Numbered from the stretch's first letter, positions 1 through 8,846 are shown. The stretch: DNA of 64,000 nucleotides from Paracoccaceae bacterium (GCA_947504705.1 CANNIA010000015.1:1-64000), one strand, 5' to 3'. Numbers and translations: made by a program. Notes: generated by a model not told the origin, from the letters alone.

Positions 1-516
1 ACCTTCCTGATCGCCGTGCGTCGGGCTGACCGAGCTGTCCATGTCCAGCACGATATACTTCAGCCCGTTGCGGTCATGAAACCGGTCGATCCACTGCCCG
101 TTCAGATCGGCCAGCGCCTCCCGGTTCTCAGGCAAGGCAAGTGTCTCGGTCTCGAACCGCCCCATTTGGGAAGCCGAAGCTGCTTGCGCGTCGACAGCTC
201 TGCCGCCGACAACCTGACGCATGACCGGATCGAGGGCGAGACGGTCGGCATCGTTGACATCCTCGTATCCAGCCAGCCGCCCGAAAACCGACTGCCGGAA
301 CAAGCCGTCAAGCCGGTGGATCGTGTTCTTGCCCCGGCGATTGTCGCACAGCGCCGCTGAAGCCAGATCGGACAGCCCGAGCGCATCGTCAAGCTCGCGC
401 ATCACCAGCAGGCCGCCGTCCGAACTGATCTGCGCGCCCCGGAACTCCAGCCGCACGCGAGGGTCGAAATCCACCCGATCTGCCCGCTGCAAGCCCGCAC
501 CCACTGGGTGATCCAT
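1..516 (-). CDS. IS1380-family transposase, N-terminal 172 residues
   Basis: DDE-type transposase of the IS1380 family, which catalyses movement of the element. The frame is open from an ATG at 516 to the window edge, giving 172 codons with no stop. Recognisable family sequence includes the N-terminal RVDFDPRVRLEFRGAQISSD stretch, the GGLLVMRELDDALGL segment, DNRRGKNTIHRLDGLFRQSV, and the YIVLDMDSSVSPTHGDQEG segment. In this family the last segment carries the first catalytic aspartate (VLDMDSSV). The rest of the catalytic core lies outside. Nothing seen suggests the copy is inactive, but its C-terminal part cannot be judged. Confidence 0.85.
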   Translation of the reverse strand, partial: MDHPVGAGLQRADRVDFDPRVRLEFRGAQISSDGGLLVMRELDDALGLSDLASAALCDNRRGKNTIHRLDGLFRQSVFGRLAGYEDVNDADRLALDPVMRQVVGGRAVDAQAASASQMGRFETETLALPENREALADLNGQWIDRFHDRNGLKYIVLDMDSSVSPTHGDQEG

Positions 517-610
517 GAAACACGTCCCTCGCAGCCATCAACACCATGATTTATATAGAAAATACCATGATCACGGCAGCGAAATCAGCGGATTACTTGG
601 GGAATGCGGG
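1..610 (-). mobile_element. IS1380-family insertion sequence, one end only
   Basis: This is the transposase-start end of an insertion sequence whose remainder lies left of the window. The transposase reads leftward and its start codon is about 95 bases inside the element. The boundary is placed at 610/611 because the AIPR coding sequence stops making family sense there, and because the minus strand of the element then begins CCCGCATTCCCC, the CC-initial type of terminus expected for IS1380 elements. The other terminus and the target duplication are outside the window, so the exact border is inferred to within a few bases. Confidence 0.7.
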
Positions 611-1669
611 TTTAATTCTCTGCTGAATATTGTGATTGGATTTCAGGTCACGAGCTTTGATAGCATTCTGGTTGTTGCTGTTCCGGGTAATCCTTTCGGA
701 AAGCGCTATGTCTCCCTTCACTTCGATGAGTTTTACTAGTATTTTCAGGTCATCAGATATCTTAGCCTTTTCGGCCAGCAAAGAGGTTAGACTTTGCGCG
801 CCATTAACTACGACATAGTCCTTGACGACGATTGCTTGCTCGCCTTCGGAAACAATTTCACCGCAAAGAACGTTAATTCCATTGTGATAAAGTGGAAAAT
901 TGCAATGCTCTGCTTTCTTCCTTATGCTTTCTCTTAGGCTCTTATTCACTTTGGTATTTCCAAGAGACAGTCGAACATTCTGTTCGAAAAGCTTGCCATC
1001 GGAGATACCTGACATTTTTAATAGGTTTAAAGCCGGGGCGAGAAATATTCTTGCAGAGGCACCGCCAGCATTATAGTCAATAACGTCACTGTCTGATACA
1101 TCGAACTTAAACTTCTCGGAAATGCCACCATCCACGTCCAAGTCTACGTAGTCATTGGCAATTCGCTCCGCATCAAACAACTCGATGCCAGTAACTTTGG
1201 ATAGATAGGTGGTGGCATCGTCGTTGGCGGGTACGTTTGTAATAAATGTTCCTACAACTTCATAGCCAGACTTCAGCTTCTCTTCGATACCTGACCTAAG
1301 GAGCGCCTGTTTAAGTCGCTCGTTCTTCGTCTCTGCAACCAGCGCAGAAATCGATTCTGGCTTTTCAAACTGCTTGAGGGCCCCAACGAAGGATTTCAGA
1401 TCGGCATCACCAAGGGTCGCCTTATCGCTGACTTTAGTCTTGGATTGAATGACATAAATCACCTCGGTGACGTCGTCAGCGTAGATAGCGTCAATTCCCT
1501 TGTCGTGCTTTGCGTCTACGCAAGCATCATCGGCCTCTTGTGTGTCAAGGCGCATGATGTGTTCGAGGAACCACTTGAGGAACCGACCTGAGAATTCCGA
1601 CGACCGTACTTCATAGTGCTTCAGATGCGTATCGGAAAATGAGGAATGCTGAAGATCAGTTGTTTTCAT
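593..1669 (-). pseudogene. AIPR-family abortive phage infection protein, truncated by an insertion sequence
   Basis: The frame encodes 358 residues. Residues 1-353 are host sequence; the last five (PAFPK) and the stop codon are supplied by the insertion-sequence terminus. The N-terminal region has a Mrr/PD-(D/E)xK-like signature, GIDAIY with Asp60 followed by IQSK (Gln75, Lys77), suggesting a nuclease. The middle carries AIPR hallmarks: YHNGINVLCGEI, YVVVNGAQSLTSLL and ITRNSNNQNAIKARDLKSN. Full-length AIPR proteins are usually several hundred residues, and conserved sequence normally continues beyond the ARDLKSN segment, so the C-terminal part is missing. Base composition is visibly more AT-rich than the neighbours, which suggests horizontal acquisition. 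The ATG at 1669 is the only sensible start. Established knowledge: AIPR proteins are linked to abortive phage infection. Loss of function here is inferred. Confidence 0.8.
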
Positions 1670-1805
1670 CGCGAGTAATTCCTACAATACCTTTGCTGTG
1701 GCGACTATGGTTTGGATATTGGTCGTAGGCAAGCCGGTAGCTACAAGCATTCATGTAGTTCAGGCGTGATACTTGGGACGCCACACACATCCAGAGCTTC
1801 CCCCC

Positions 1806-2738
1806 TCACAACCTCCCCAACCGCTCTGTCAGGAGCCGGTAGAACCCGTCCCGGTCCACTCCCCCCATGAACATCGCGTTGGGCTCCCGGTCCGTCACGC
1901 GCCACCAGTCGGCGACGGTCATGCCGAGGGTGAGGGGGCTGGCGGTCTCGATCTCCACATTGATGTGGCGGCCGGTGAAGAGGGCGGGGTTGATCAGGTA
2001 GGCGATGACGCAGGGGTCGTGCAGCGGCGCGCCTTCGCTGCCGTATTTGGCGGTGTCGAAGCGTTCGAAGAAATCGGTCCATGAGGCGACGGCCTGACCG
2101 ACGGGGGTGCCAAGGGCGCGCATGGCTTCGATCCAGGCGCGGGAGGTGAGGGCTTTGTGGGTGACATCCAGCGGCATCACCACCAGCGGCACGCCGGAGC
2201 GGAAGATGATGTCGGCGGCTTCGGGGTCGACGTAGATGTTGAACTCGGCCGCGGGGGTGATGTTGCCGCCCTCAAAGCAGCCGCCGCCCATCAGGACGAT
2301 CTCGGCGACGCGGGGGATGATGTCGGGGGCGCGCTGGAAGGCGGTGGCGATGTTGGTGAGGGGGCCGAGGGGGCAGAGGGTGATGGTGCCCGGCGGGTGG
2401 GCGCGCAGGGTGTCGATGATGTGGTCGACGGCGTGCTGGGATTGCAGGGGGTGCGAGGGGGCGGGCAGGGGGATGCCGTCAAGGCCGGTCTTGCCGTGGA
2501 CATGCTCGGCGGTGACGAGTTTGCGTTTCAGCGGCGCATCGCAGCCGGCGTAGACGGGGGTGGACTTGCCGGAGAGTTCGACGATCTGGCGGGCGTTCCA
2601 CTGGGTGAGGGGCAGGGGGACGTTGCCTGCGACGGCGGTGAGGGAGATGACCTCCAGTTCCGGCGAGGCGAGGGCGAGGAGGATGGCGACGGCGTCGTCC
2701 TGGCCGGGGTCGGTGTCGATGATGATCTTGCGGGGCAT
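1806..2738 (-). CDS. inosine-uridine preferring nucleoside hydrolase
   Basis: Cytosolic ribonucleoside hydrolase of the IunH/Rih family, cleaving the N-glycosidic bond of nucleosides to give ribose and free base. The 310-residue length is normal for the family. The Ca2+-binding signature DTDPGQDDA lies at residues 8-16, followed by the family segments VAGNV, VYAGCDAPLKR and VLMGGG. The C-terminal AEFNIYVDPEAA and HDPCVIAYLI segments complete the active site. It starts at ATG 2738 with a purine-rich AAAAGGAGAGC stretch just upstream. The next gene on the same strand starts 54 bases further upstream, so co-transcription with the binding protein is possible. Substrate preference cannot be read from the sequence. 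Free bases it releases could feed the pyrimidine pathway encoded at 35-50 kb, which is inference. Confidence 0.92.
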   Translation of the reverse strand: MPRKIIIDTDPGQDDAVAILLALASPELEVISLTAVAGNVPLPLTQWNARQIVELSGKSTPVYAGCDAPLKRKLVTAEHVHGKTGLDGIPLPAPSHPLQSQHAVDHIIDTLRAHPPGTITLCPLGPLTNIATAFQRAPDIIPRVAEIVLMGGGCFEGGNITPAAEFNIYVDPEAADIIFRSGVPLVVMPLDVTHKALTSRAWIEAMRALGTPVGQAVASWTDFFERFDTAKYGSEGAPLHDPCVIAYLINPALFTGRHINVEIETASPLTLGMTVADWWRVTDREPNAMFMGGVDRDGFYRLLTERLGRL

Positions 2739-2792
2739 CGGGCTCTCCTTTTGGGGGCAGGAGAGCCCGGGCCGGGGGATTTGTCCAGAGGA

Positions 2793-3791
2793 TCAGCCGT
2801 CGAAATCCGCCGTCTCCATGATCTTCAGCGCGGCGGCGCGGGCGGCGGCGATGTCGGTCAGGGGGGTAGTGTCGGGGGCGAAATCGCCCCAGCTTGTCAC
2901 GAGGGCGGAGCGTTCGACGCCGGGTTTGACCGGGAATTCATAGTTGGTTTCGGCATAGATCTTCTGGGCGGTGTCGGAGGCCAGCCATTCCATGAATTTC
3001 AGCGCGTTGTCGTGGTTTGGGGCGGCTTTGGTCATCGCGATGCCCGAGATGTTCAGGTGGGTGCCGCCGTCTTCGAATACCGGGTAGACGATGGACACGG
3101 CATCGGCCCAGGCCTTTTGCTCGGGGTCGGCGAGCATTTCGCCCATGTAATAGGTGTTGCCAAGGGCGATGTCGCATTCGCCAGCGGCAATCGCCTTGAC
3201 CTGATCGCGGTCGCCGCCTTCGGGCTTGCGGGCGAGGTTGGCCTTCAGGCCCTCGGCCCAGGTGGTGGCGAAGGCTTCGTCGTGATGGGTGATCATCGCG
3301 CCGAGAAGGGCGATGTTGTAGTCGTGCAGGCCCGAGCGGGTGCAGATCCGGCCCTGCCATTTCGGATCGGCGAGGTCTTCATAGGTGGTCACTTCGCCCG
3401 GTGCGACGCGGTCTTTCGAGGCATAGACGATCCGCGCGCGGGAAGTCAGGCCGAACCAGAGGTCATTCGGATCGCGCAGGTTTGCCGGGATATTTGCTTC
3501 CAGAATGTCGGACTGGACTGGCTGGATGACCCCGGCTTCGGCGATTTGCAGGAGGCGGGCGATATCGACGGTCAGCACCAGATCGGCAGGCGAGCGGTCG
3601 CCTTCGGCCTCAAGCCGTTCGGGCATGCCCTTTTCGACGAAGGCTATGTTCACGGTGATCCCAGTGTCGGCGGTGAAGGCGTCGATAAGGGGCTGGATTA
3701 GCTCGGGCTGGCGTTGGGAATAGACGTTGACCTCTTGCGCGAAGGTGGGAGCCATCGAGGCGAGAAGGGTGATGGTCGAGAGGCGCAGCAT
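2793..3791 (-). CDS. periplasmic Fe3+-type ABC substrate-binding protein (FbpA/AfuA family)
   Basis: Periplasmic binding protein of 332 residues with a short Sec signal peptide (hydrophobic residues 2-16, cleavage likely after TFA). It has the type 2 binding fold typical of ferric-iron carriers: NVYSQRQPELIQPLIDAF at the N-terminus, SRARIVYASKD in the middle, and GNTYYMGEML, which carries the tandem tyrosines used as iron ligands in FbpA. GGTHLNISGIAMTK is also characteristic. No permease or ATPase gene lies beside it. The only candidate partner in the window is the fused permease at 60117-61775. Iron specificity is inferred from family resemblance, and no Fur/Irr-type operator was recognised upstream. 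Confidence 0.88.
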   Translation of the reverse strand: MLRLSTITLLASMAPTFAQEVNVYSQRQPELIQPLIDAFTADTGITVNIAFVEKGMPERLEAEGDRSPADLVLTVDIARLLQIAEAGVIQPVQSDILEANIPANLRDPNDLWFGLTSRARIVYASKDRVAPGEVTTYEDLADPKWQGRICTRSGLHDYNIALLGAMITHHDEAFATTWAEGLKANLARKPEGGDRDQVKAIAAGECDIALGNTYYMGEMLADPEQKAWADAVSIVYPVFEDGGTHLNISGIAMTKAAPNHDNALKFMEWLASDTAQKIYAETNYEFPVKPGVERSALVTSWGDFAPDTTPLTDIAAARAAALKIMETADFDG

Positions 3792-3884
3792 GGCTGACTC
3801 CTTTAGTCGGGTTATGCTGGCCGCATAGCCGGGGAGGCAGGGCAGGTCAATATCTGATGGAAAGACTCGGATATAAATTCCGCA

Positions 3885-4973
3885 TCAATCGACCGCCGCG
3901 ATGATCCTTTCCATGACCGCAGCTGGTGGCATCGGAACGATCAGATCAACAGCGGCGGGAAGGGTTGCGGCGGCCAGCGCAGCCGGATCATTCTCGACAC
4001 CCATCAGGCCGGTGCGGAAGCCGTGTTCTGCCCAGGCAATCTGTTGGAGTTCGGGGTCCTGCAGCGCCTCGGCCAGGCGGGCGCAGGCGGGGGTCAGGCT
4101 GATCAGCGGGTGGGAGGCGAAGACCGTCGGTTCGGGATAGATCACGCGGATGCGGTCGCGGATCAGGTCGGCGTAGCCAGCGTTTACAGTCAGAAATTCG
4201 ACGAGCTGATTCTCGTAGCCGACGATGATTGGTCGCGCGCCCATGCCCTGCTTGAGGAAGTTTTCGAAAATGTCGCCGGATGAAGACTCCATATGACCCA
4301 TGGCGGCAAAATAGGCCGTGATGCGGGGAAGGATCGCGTCAATCTGGTCTATGGTCGGCGGTGCGCCGTTGTTGAAGACGATGGCAAGAAGGCCGGACCA
4401 GACGTTGCCCGAGTTGGATTTCGCCGGGTCGGTGGAGAAAATCCGGAACGGGCCGTAGATGTTAAGGCCAAGGTCCTCTTTCCAGCGCGCGCCCTTGTCG
4501 ACGGCGGCGGCAATCGTGGTGATGTCGGCTGTCAGGAAACCGTTGTTGCGTTTGGTGACCATGCCTTTGGCGATCATGGCGTCGGCAACCTCGGCCCAAG
4601 CATAGAAGACGATTGGAGAGTTGAAGATGGTCGTCGCGCCCATCACTGGCCGACCGGCGTCCTGGGCAAACTCCACCGCAACCTCGTTCGAGGGCCAAAG
4701 GCAATCACGGCCAGCGATGTCAAGTGTCGTGGCCTGTTCGACCGATCCAGCCCGCGAGGCGGTAAGCGTGATCTTGTAGCGCTTGTCGATGATGTCCTTG
4801 ACCTTCGGGTTGGCCAAAAGCGCCGATTTCTCGCCACCGTAATAGATCGAGATCGCGATCCGGTCGCGGCGGTCGGTCTGGCGGGTCAGTTCGGAGAGGT
4901 CGAACTGCGTGACGGCGACGCTGACGGCAGCGATCGCACCAAGCAGAAGCAGGCCAAGAAAGGTGCGGTTCAT
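3885..4973 (-). CDS. membrane-anchored or secreted solute-binding-fold protein
   Basis: Protein of 362 residues with an N-terminal hydrophobic segment (residues 4-22) that acts as a signal peptide or anchor, followed by a periplasmic binding-protein-like region. It contains GRDCLWPSNE, TIFNSPIVFYAW, AKSNSGN (184-190) and ARPIIVGYENQLVEFL. The SNSG element and the flanking order of motifs match those of the binding domain in the neighbouring VWA protein (TQSNSG at 149-154), so the two are probably paralogous. It is the last gene of a three-gene minus-strand unit and follows the XpaC-like gene by 12 bases. No transporter genes accompany it, which argues against simple ABC uptake. Ligand unknown. 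Confidence 0.7.
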   Translation of the reverse strand: MNRTFLGLLLLGAIAAVSVAVTQFDLSELTRQTDRRDRIAISIYYGGEKSALLANPKVKDIIDKRYKITLTASRAGSVEQATTLDIAGRDCLWPSNEVAVEFAQDAGRPVMGATTIFNSPIVFYAWAEVADAMIAKGMVTKRNNGFLTADITTIAAAVDKGARWKEDLGLNIYGPFRIFSTDPAKSNSGNVWSGLLAIVFNNGAPPTIDQIDAILPRITAYFAAMGHMESSSGDIFENFLKQGMGARPIIVGYENQLVEFLTVNAGYADLIRDRIRVIYPEPTVFASHPLISLTPACARLAEALQDPELQQIAWAEHGFRTGLMGVENDPAALAAATLPAAVDLIVPMPPAAVMERIIAAVD

Positions 4974-4985
4974 TTTGATCTCCGG

Positions 4986-5582
4986 TCAGCCGCGTTTCAG
5001 CTGGAAGCCAAGTGCATCGACTTCGGCCTCCAACGCGCGGAAGTTGTTTTCAAGCCCGGCCTGAGCAATGCGGGACACCGCCGGGCGATAGGCGCGGATT
5101 GCATCCCGCAGGGGGGCAAGACGGTCGCGGGCGGGCCCTGTCGCCATGGTCGAAAGCGAGGTGTAGTTTTCGACATTCTCGACCAGCTTGGGCAGGAACG
5201 AGACGATGAAGCGCCGTGCGATGCGAAAGTCGGCCGGGTCGTCGCCAATCTGGGCGCGGATCGAGCGGAGGTCGACGACAAGCGCGGCAAGGTCGGACTG
5301 CAATTCAGGGTCAGACGCGCCCGCCGCCTTGGCAAGCCGTCGCAGGGCTTCGTCAAGCGCGCCTTGTCCAGCGGCAATGTCGGCGGCGGTGACCCGGTCG
5401 GACAAAACCACCTCGGACAAAAGCGGGCGGCGGCGGATGATGAGCAAAAGCGCCGCGTAGGCGACAACGGCGAGGGGGAGGGCGGCGAACCACACAAGGC
5501 TGGCCCCGAAGAACAGAGCAAGGAAAACCAGCGCCGCAAGAAGGGCGGCGGCGATCTGGCGCGTGCCGTCGGGCAATGTCAT
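4986..5582 (-). CDS. XpaC-like membrane protein (5-bromo-4-chloroindolyl phosphate hydrolysis family)
   Basis: Protein of 198 residues with two adjacent N-terminal membrane segments (about 9-28 and 33-49), followed by a helical cytoplasmic region rich in charged heptads (RLAKAAGASDPELQSDL, VVDLRSIRAQI, LPKLVENVENY). This architecture is that of the XpaC family, named for a Bacillus phenotype and not for a proven hydrolase. XpaC genes are often linked to TelA-type toxic-anion-resistance genes, but no TelA gene is visible here. The start codon overlaps the stop of the upstream VWA gene by one base, indicating translational coupling. Assignment is from architecture and moderate sequence resemblance. 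Confidence 0.65.
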   Translation of the reverse strand: MTLPDGTRQIAAALLAALVFLALFFGASLVWFAALPLAVVAYAALLLIIRRRPLLSEVVLSDRVTAADIAAGQGALDEALRRLAKAAGASDPELQSDLAALVVDLRSIRAQIGDDPADFRIARRFIVSFLPKLVENVENYTSLSTMATGPARDRLAPLRDAIRAYRPAVSRIAQAGLENNFRALEAEVDALGFQLKRG

Positions 5583-7180
5583 CAGTTATAGCCTTTCGCA
5601 GAGCGAAGGGCTTTGGCGATGTCGTCCCCGGCGGTGAACATCCGGCCGACCGAGGCTTCGGACAGCGCTTTCAACTGCGCGACATCTGCGTCGCCGAAGG
5701 CGATGGAGTAGACCGGTATGGTCTTGGTCCAGGCTTTCGATCCAAGATCGCGCAGCATTTGCGCGCGGTTCTCGGGTTCTGAGGCACCATCGCTCATGGC
5801 GACGATCGCGGGCAGGTAGTTTCCTAAAGTCCCGTCGTTTGCAAAGGGGGCGATCAGGCGCAGGGCTTCGGAAATGGCGCCATAGATGTCAGTCCCACCA
5901 TCCGCCTGCAGGCCCTGAACCCGGGTCAGGGCGGCGGCAAGGTCGGCCTCGGTCCCTCCGGTCACGACTGTGGGCGCAAGGTAGGTATGGTTGAAAGGCA
6001 GGATGATCGTGATGTCGCGCGCCGAAGGCTGCAGCAGGTTCAGCGCGGCTGCTTCGGGATCAAGGATCAGCCGCATCGCCTCTTTCAGTTGAGCCAAGGG
6101 GTCGCCGTCCATCGAGCCTGAGACATCCAGCACCCACACCGTCAGCGACGGCTTGCGCAGATCGGTCTGATACAGCGAAAGCGCTTTGGCGATCACCTCC
6201 GAGGCGGGTGTCGGAATCGGCGCGATGTCACGGGAAAGGTCGATCCCCCAGTCGGGGTTCCAGACTGCAGGGTCGGCGCTGGTGGCGTCCAACCCGATCA
6301 GCCCGGCGCGGCGGCCAAGGCCCGACAGTTTGGTCTGGGTGTCGGGGCTGAGAAGATAGGACTGCAGATCAAGGAAGGCGGCTTCCTTCGCCGGATCGCC
6401 CTTGTCGATCAGACCCAGCGGGCTGTCGGCCACCGCCAGCCCGTTGGCCGGATAGATGATGTAAAGCGGTTCCTCGCCTGCAGCGACCAGCGCCTGATTG
6501 GTCTCGATCACCACGGATTCGTAGTTGAACATGGCGTCGAACCCGTCCGGCTTGGCCAGAAACGCATCCTTGAGCCAGCCCGAAGACCCCGAGGAGCGGT
6601 CCACCTGCGCCAGAAACCCGCGCATCGCCTCTTGCAGGGCGGGATCGTCCAGCATCGGACCGGTCAACATGTCGGGGTTGCCGGCGAAGGCGTAAAGAAA
6701 CCCGATATAGGCCGAAGCGCCCGAATTGGATTGCGTGGCCGAGGTCATCGAAAGCCGGAACGCGTTCTGGGTGGCGGCGTCGCGGATATCCTGAATGGTC
6801 ACATCCTTGCGCCCGATCCAGCCAAGCTTTGCCGCAAAGGATTTACGCAGGCCAAGCACGACCGGCGAGCGCAGGATCGAGGTGGCATAGGCGACGGATT
6901 TGCTAGTATCGCCAAGCTCGATCCACAGCGAATGGGCGGGCCAGACCGCATCATAGGCACTGTCCTTGCCGCGTTGAAGCTCGCGGCTGATATCGACCGA
7001 CCCGAGATAGGTCAAAGCAACCTCGACCCCGTTGTCGTGGCCCCAGTCCTGGATCAGCGGCTCTAGCGCCTGGTTCTCGGACCCGGCAAGAATGGTGAGT
7101 GTTGCAGCGGGAGGGCGCAAGCCAACGTAGGCCAGACCGGCGATGGCGAGGACGAAGAGGACGGCGTTAAAGTGTTTCAT
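5582..7180 (-). CDS. periplasmic binding fold fused to a von Willebrand factor A domain
   Basis: Predicted 532-residue envelope protein. Residues 5-22 form a signal or membrane anchor. Residues 27-300 form a solute-binding-like domain (LTILAGSENQALEPLI, AVWPAHSLW, TSATQSNSG at 146-154, IIYPANGL). Residues 346-532 are a VWA domain with a complete MIDAS start, DVSGSMDGD, whose DxSxS is at 352-356, and later GGTDIYGAI. The start at 7180 (MKHFNAVLF) gives a clean signal sequence; an in-frame upstream ATG at 7228 would add 16 polar residues and hide it. It is first in a unit with the XpaC-like and second binding-fold genes. VWA domains bind partners through a metal ion, so a ligand-sensing adhesion or assembly role is plausible but unproven. 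Confidence 0.85.
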   Translation of the reverse strand: MKHFNAVLFVLAIAGLAYVGLRPPAATLTILAGSENQALEPLIQDWGHDNGVEVALTYLGSVDISRELQRGKDSAYDAVWPAHSLWIELGDTSKSVAYATSILRSPVVLGLRKSFAAKLGWIGRKDVTIQDIRDAATQNAFRLSMTSATQSNSGASAYIGFLYAFAGNPDMLTGPMLDDPALQEAMRGFLAQVDRSSGSSGWLKDAFLAKPDGFDAMFNYESVVIETNQALVAAGEEPLYIIYPANGLAVADSPLGLIDKGDPAKEAAFLDLQSYLLSPDTQTKLSGLGRRAGLIGLDATSADPAVWNPDWGIDLSRDIAPIPTPASEVIAKALSLYQTDLRKPSLTVWVLDVSGSMDGDPLAQLKEAMRLILDPEAAALNLLQPSARDITIILPFNHTYLAPTVVTGGTEADLAAALTRVQGLQADGGTDIYGAISEALRLIAPFANDGTLGNYLPAIVAMSDGASEPENRAQMLRDLGSKAWTKTIPVYSIAFGDADVAQLKALSEASVGRMFTAGDDIAKALRSAKGYN

Positions 7181-7243
7181 GGATCTGATCCTACGAATTT
7201 CGCCAACATTGCAAGGGCAAACCATCACAGTCTTTTGACAAAT

Positions 7244-8065
7244 TCATGACAGGTCGCCCCCTCGCAGCCTATGTTTTTCTTCTGCTTTGGCGCGGTTCCA
7301 GAGGTCATCCATTTCAGCAAGGTCGCTGTCGGTGGGTGTTTTGCCTGTTTCGGCCAGCCAATCCTCGATCCTTGCAAATCGGCGGATGAATTTCTGACTG
7401 GCCTGGCGCAGGGCGGCTTCGGGGTCGACCTGCAGATGGCGCGCAAGGTTGGCCATGACGAACAGAAGGTCGCCGATTTCCTCGGTCAGTTCGTGATGGG
7501 TCAGAGTGTCTCGGGCCTCGACCACCTCGCGAGCCTCCTCGACCAGCTTGTCCAGCACCCCGTCGGTCGACGGCCAGTCGAAACCCACGCGTGCGGCGCG
7601 GTTTTGCAGTTTCACCGCGCGGGTCAGGGCGGGCAGCGCCAGGGCCACACCGTCCAGTGTACGTGCCGTCCCGCGCTCGGCTGCCTTTGTGGCCTCCCAG
7701 TCGCGGGTCTGCTGTTCGGCGGTCTTGTCGCGCGACTGGTCGCCGAAAACGTGGGGGTGGCGGGAGATCATCTTGTCCGAGATCGCGGTGACCACATCGG
7801 CAAAGCTGAAATGCCCTGCCTCATTCGCCATTTGGGCGTGGTAAACAGTCTGAAAGAGAAGGTCGCCGAGTTCGCCTTTCAGCTCGTCCCAAGCCTGCCG
7901 CTCGATGGCGTCAGCGACTTCGTGGGCTTCCTCCAGCGTATAGGGGGCGATGGTGGCGAAGCTTTGTTCGATGTCCCAGGGGCAGCCAGTCTTCGGGTCG
8001 CGGAGGGCGGCCATGATGGTAAGGAGACGGTCGATCCCGATGGGGGGGAGAGAGACATTGGTCAT
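7244..8065 (-). CDS. mazG: nucleoside triphosphate pyrophosphohydrolase MazG
   Basis: House-cleaning enzyme that hydrolyses NTPs and dNTPs to monophosphates plus pyrophosphate. The 273-residue length and two MazG repeats match the bacterial family. Repeat one has DPKTGCPWDIEQSFATIAPY and EEAHEVADAI with the EExxE metal-binding pattern, then ELGDLLFQTVYHA. Repeat two has LVEEAREVVEA and EEIGDLLFVMANLARHL. Start at ATG 8065 (MTNVSLPPIGIDRLL). It stands alone on the minus strand between the VWA cluster and an outer-membrane barrel gene, with more than 50 bases on each side. Confidence 0.95.
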   Translation of the reverse strand: MTNVSLPPIGIDRLLTIMAALRDPKTGCPWDIEQSFATIAPYTLEEAHEVADAIERQAWDELKGELGDLLFQTVYHAQMANEAGHFSFADVVTAISDKMISRHPHVFGDQSRDKTAEQQTRDWEATKAAERGTARTLDGVALALPALTRAVKLQNRAARVGFDWPSTDGVLDKLVEEAREVVEARDTLTHHELTEEIGDLLFVMANLARHLQVDPEAALRQASQKFIRRFARIEDWLAETGKTPTDSDLAEMDDLWNRAKAEEKHRLRGGDLS

Positions 8066-8118
8066 GGATTTGCGCCCGAAGGAAGGTTCGGGCGCAGTCT
8101 AGGGGTTTCACAGGCAAA

Positions 8119-8733
8119 CTAGAAGGAGAAGGTCAGGCGCAGGCTGAGCGTGTCGAGATTGCCTTCGGCTGCGACGGGGAAGCCGCCCGCCTCGTCGCCC
8201 TCAAGATCGCGGGTGAGGTATTCAAGGCCAAGGCTGACCCGATCCGACAAGGCAAATTCGGCCCCAAGGCCATAGGACATGCCGGTCAGGGTCCATTCGC
8301 CACCGTCGACGAAAAGATCGGCGCGGGAATACCCCAGAACACCGTAGACAAGCGTGCGATTGGCGGCAAAGCCGAGGCGGGCCTTGAGGTCGAATGCGGT
8401 GTCGATGCCTTCGAAGCTGTCGAATGTGGCGTTCTTGACATCACTGTAGGCAAGTTCGCCGCCGTAGACGAGGGACCCGCGCTGGACAAGGAAGCCCAGA
8501 TAAGCGCCGCCGATGGTGCCGCTGCCAAGTTCGGCAGAGCTTCCGGGAACAAACTGGATGTCGCCCCCGGCAGAGCCATAGGAAAGACCGGCATAGAAAC
8601 CTGACCAGTCATGCACGGCAACAGGTTCAGGTGCCAAGGGGGTGGGATCTTCGGGCACTACAGCAGGACCGCCGGCAAGGGCCGGTGCTGAAAGCAGGGT
8701 GGCTGAGGCAACGGCGGCGAGGATGGTGTTCAT
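8119..8733 (-). CDS. small outer-membrane beta-barrel protein (Omp25/porin-like), paralogue 1
   Basis: Outer-membrane protein of 204 residues. The start at 8733 (MNTILAAVAS) gives a clear signal peptide cleaved near ALAGG; a frame extension upstream adds non-signal sequence and is rejected. The mature part opens with DWSGFYAGLSYG and alternates beta strands to a terminal LSLRLTFSF, the C-terminal phenylalanine motif recognised by the BAM complex. It shares the blocks LVYGGELAY, TLVYGVLGYS and a closing TL-LR-F strand with the protein at 51044-51592. Function is probably structural; no enzymatic motif is present. Confidence 0.85.
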   Translation of the reverse strand: MNTILAAVASATLLSAPALAGGPAVVPEDPTPLAPEPVAVHDWSGFYAGLSYGSAGGDIQFVPGSSAELGSGTIGGAYLGFLVQRGSLVYGGELAYSDVKNATFDSFEGIDTAFDLKARLGFAANRTLVYGVLGYSRADLFVDGGEWTLTGMSYGLGAEFALSDRVSLGLEYLTRDLEGDEAGGFPVAAEGNLDTLSLRLTFSF

Positions 8734-8846
8734 TTGGGCGCTCCTTGACACATGCCAATTCATAGCAGGGCAGGGGCGGTGCGCATAGGTCGGGATTTCC
8801 TTTGCCATCCGGGCGGATCGCGGATTGCGAAGGCGAAAGATTTGGG

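Noticed and set aside
1741-1758. CTACA...TGTAG inverted repeat as the end of a mobile element
   Set aside because: Arms are only five bases and there is no transposase or second copy nearby.
2157-3701. Long plus-strand frame of 514 codons over the nucleoside hydrolase and binding-protein genes
   Set aside because: Glycine- and aspartate-rich shadow frame caused by high GC; the minus-strand genes carry clear family motifs.
4293-5591. Plus-strand frame of 432 codons opposite the XpaC-like and binding-fold genes
   Set aside because: No recognisable motif, biased composition, antisense to coupled genes.
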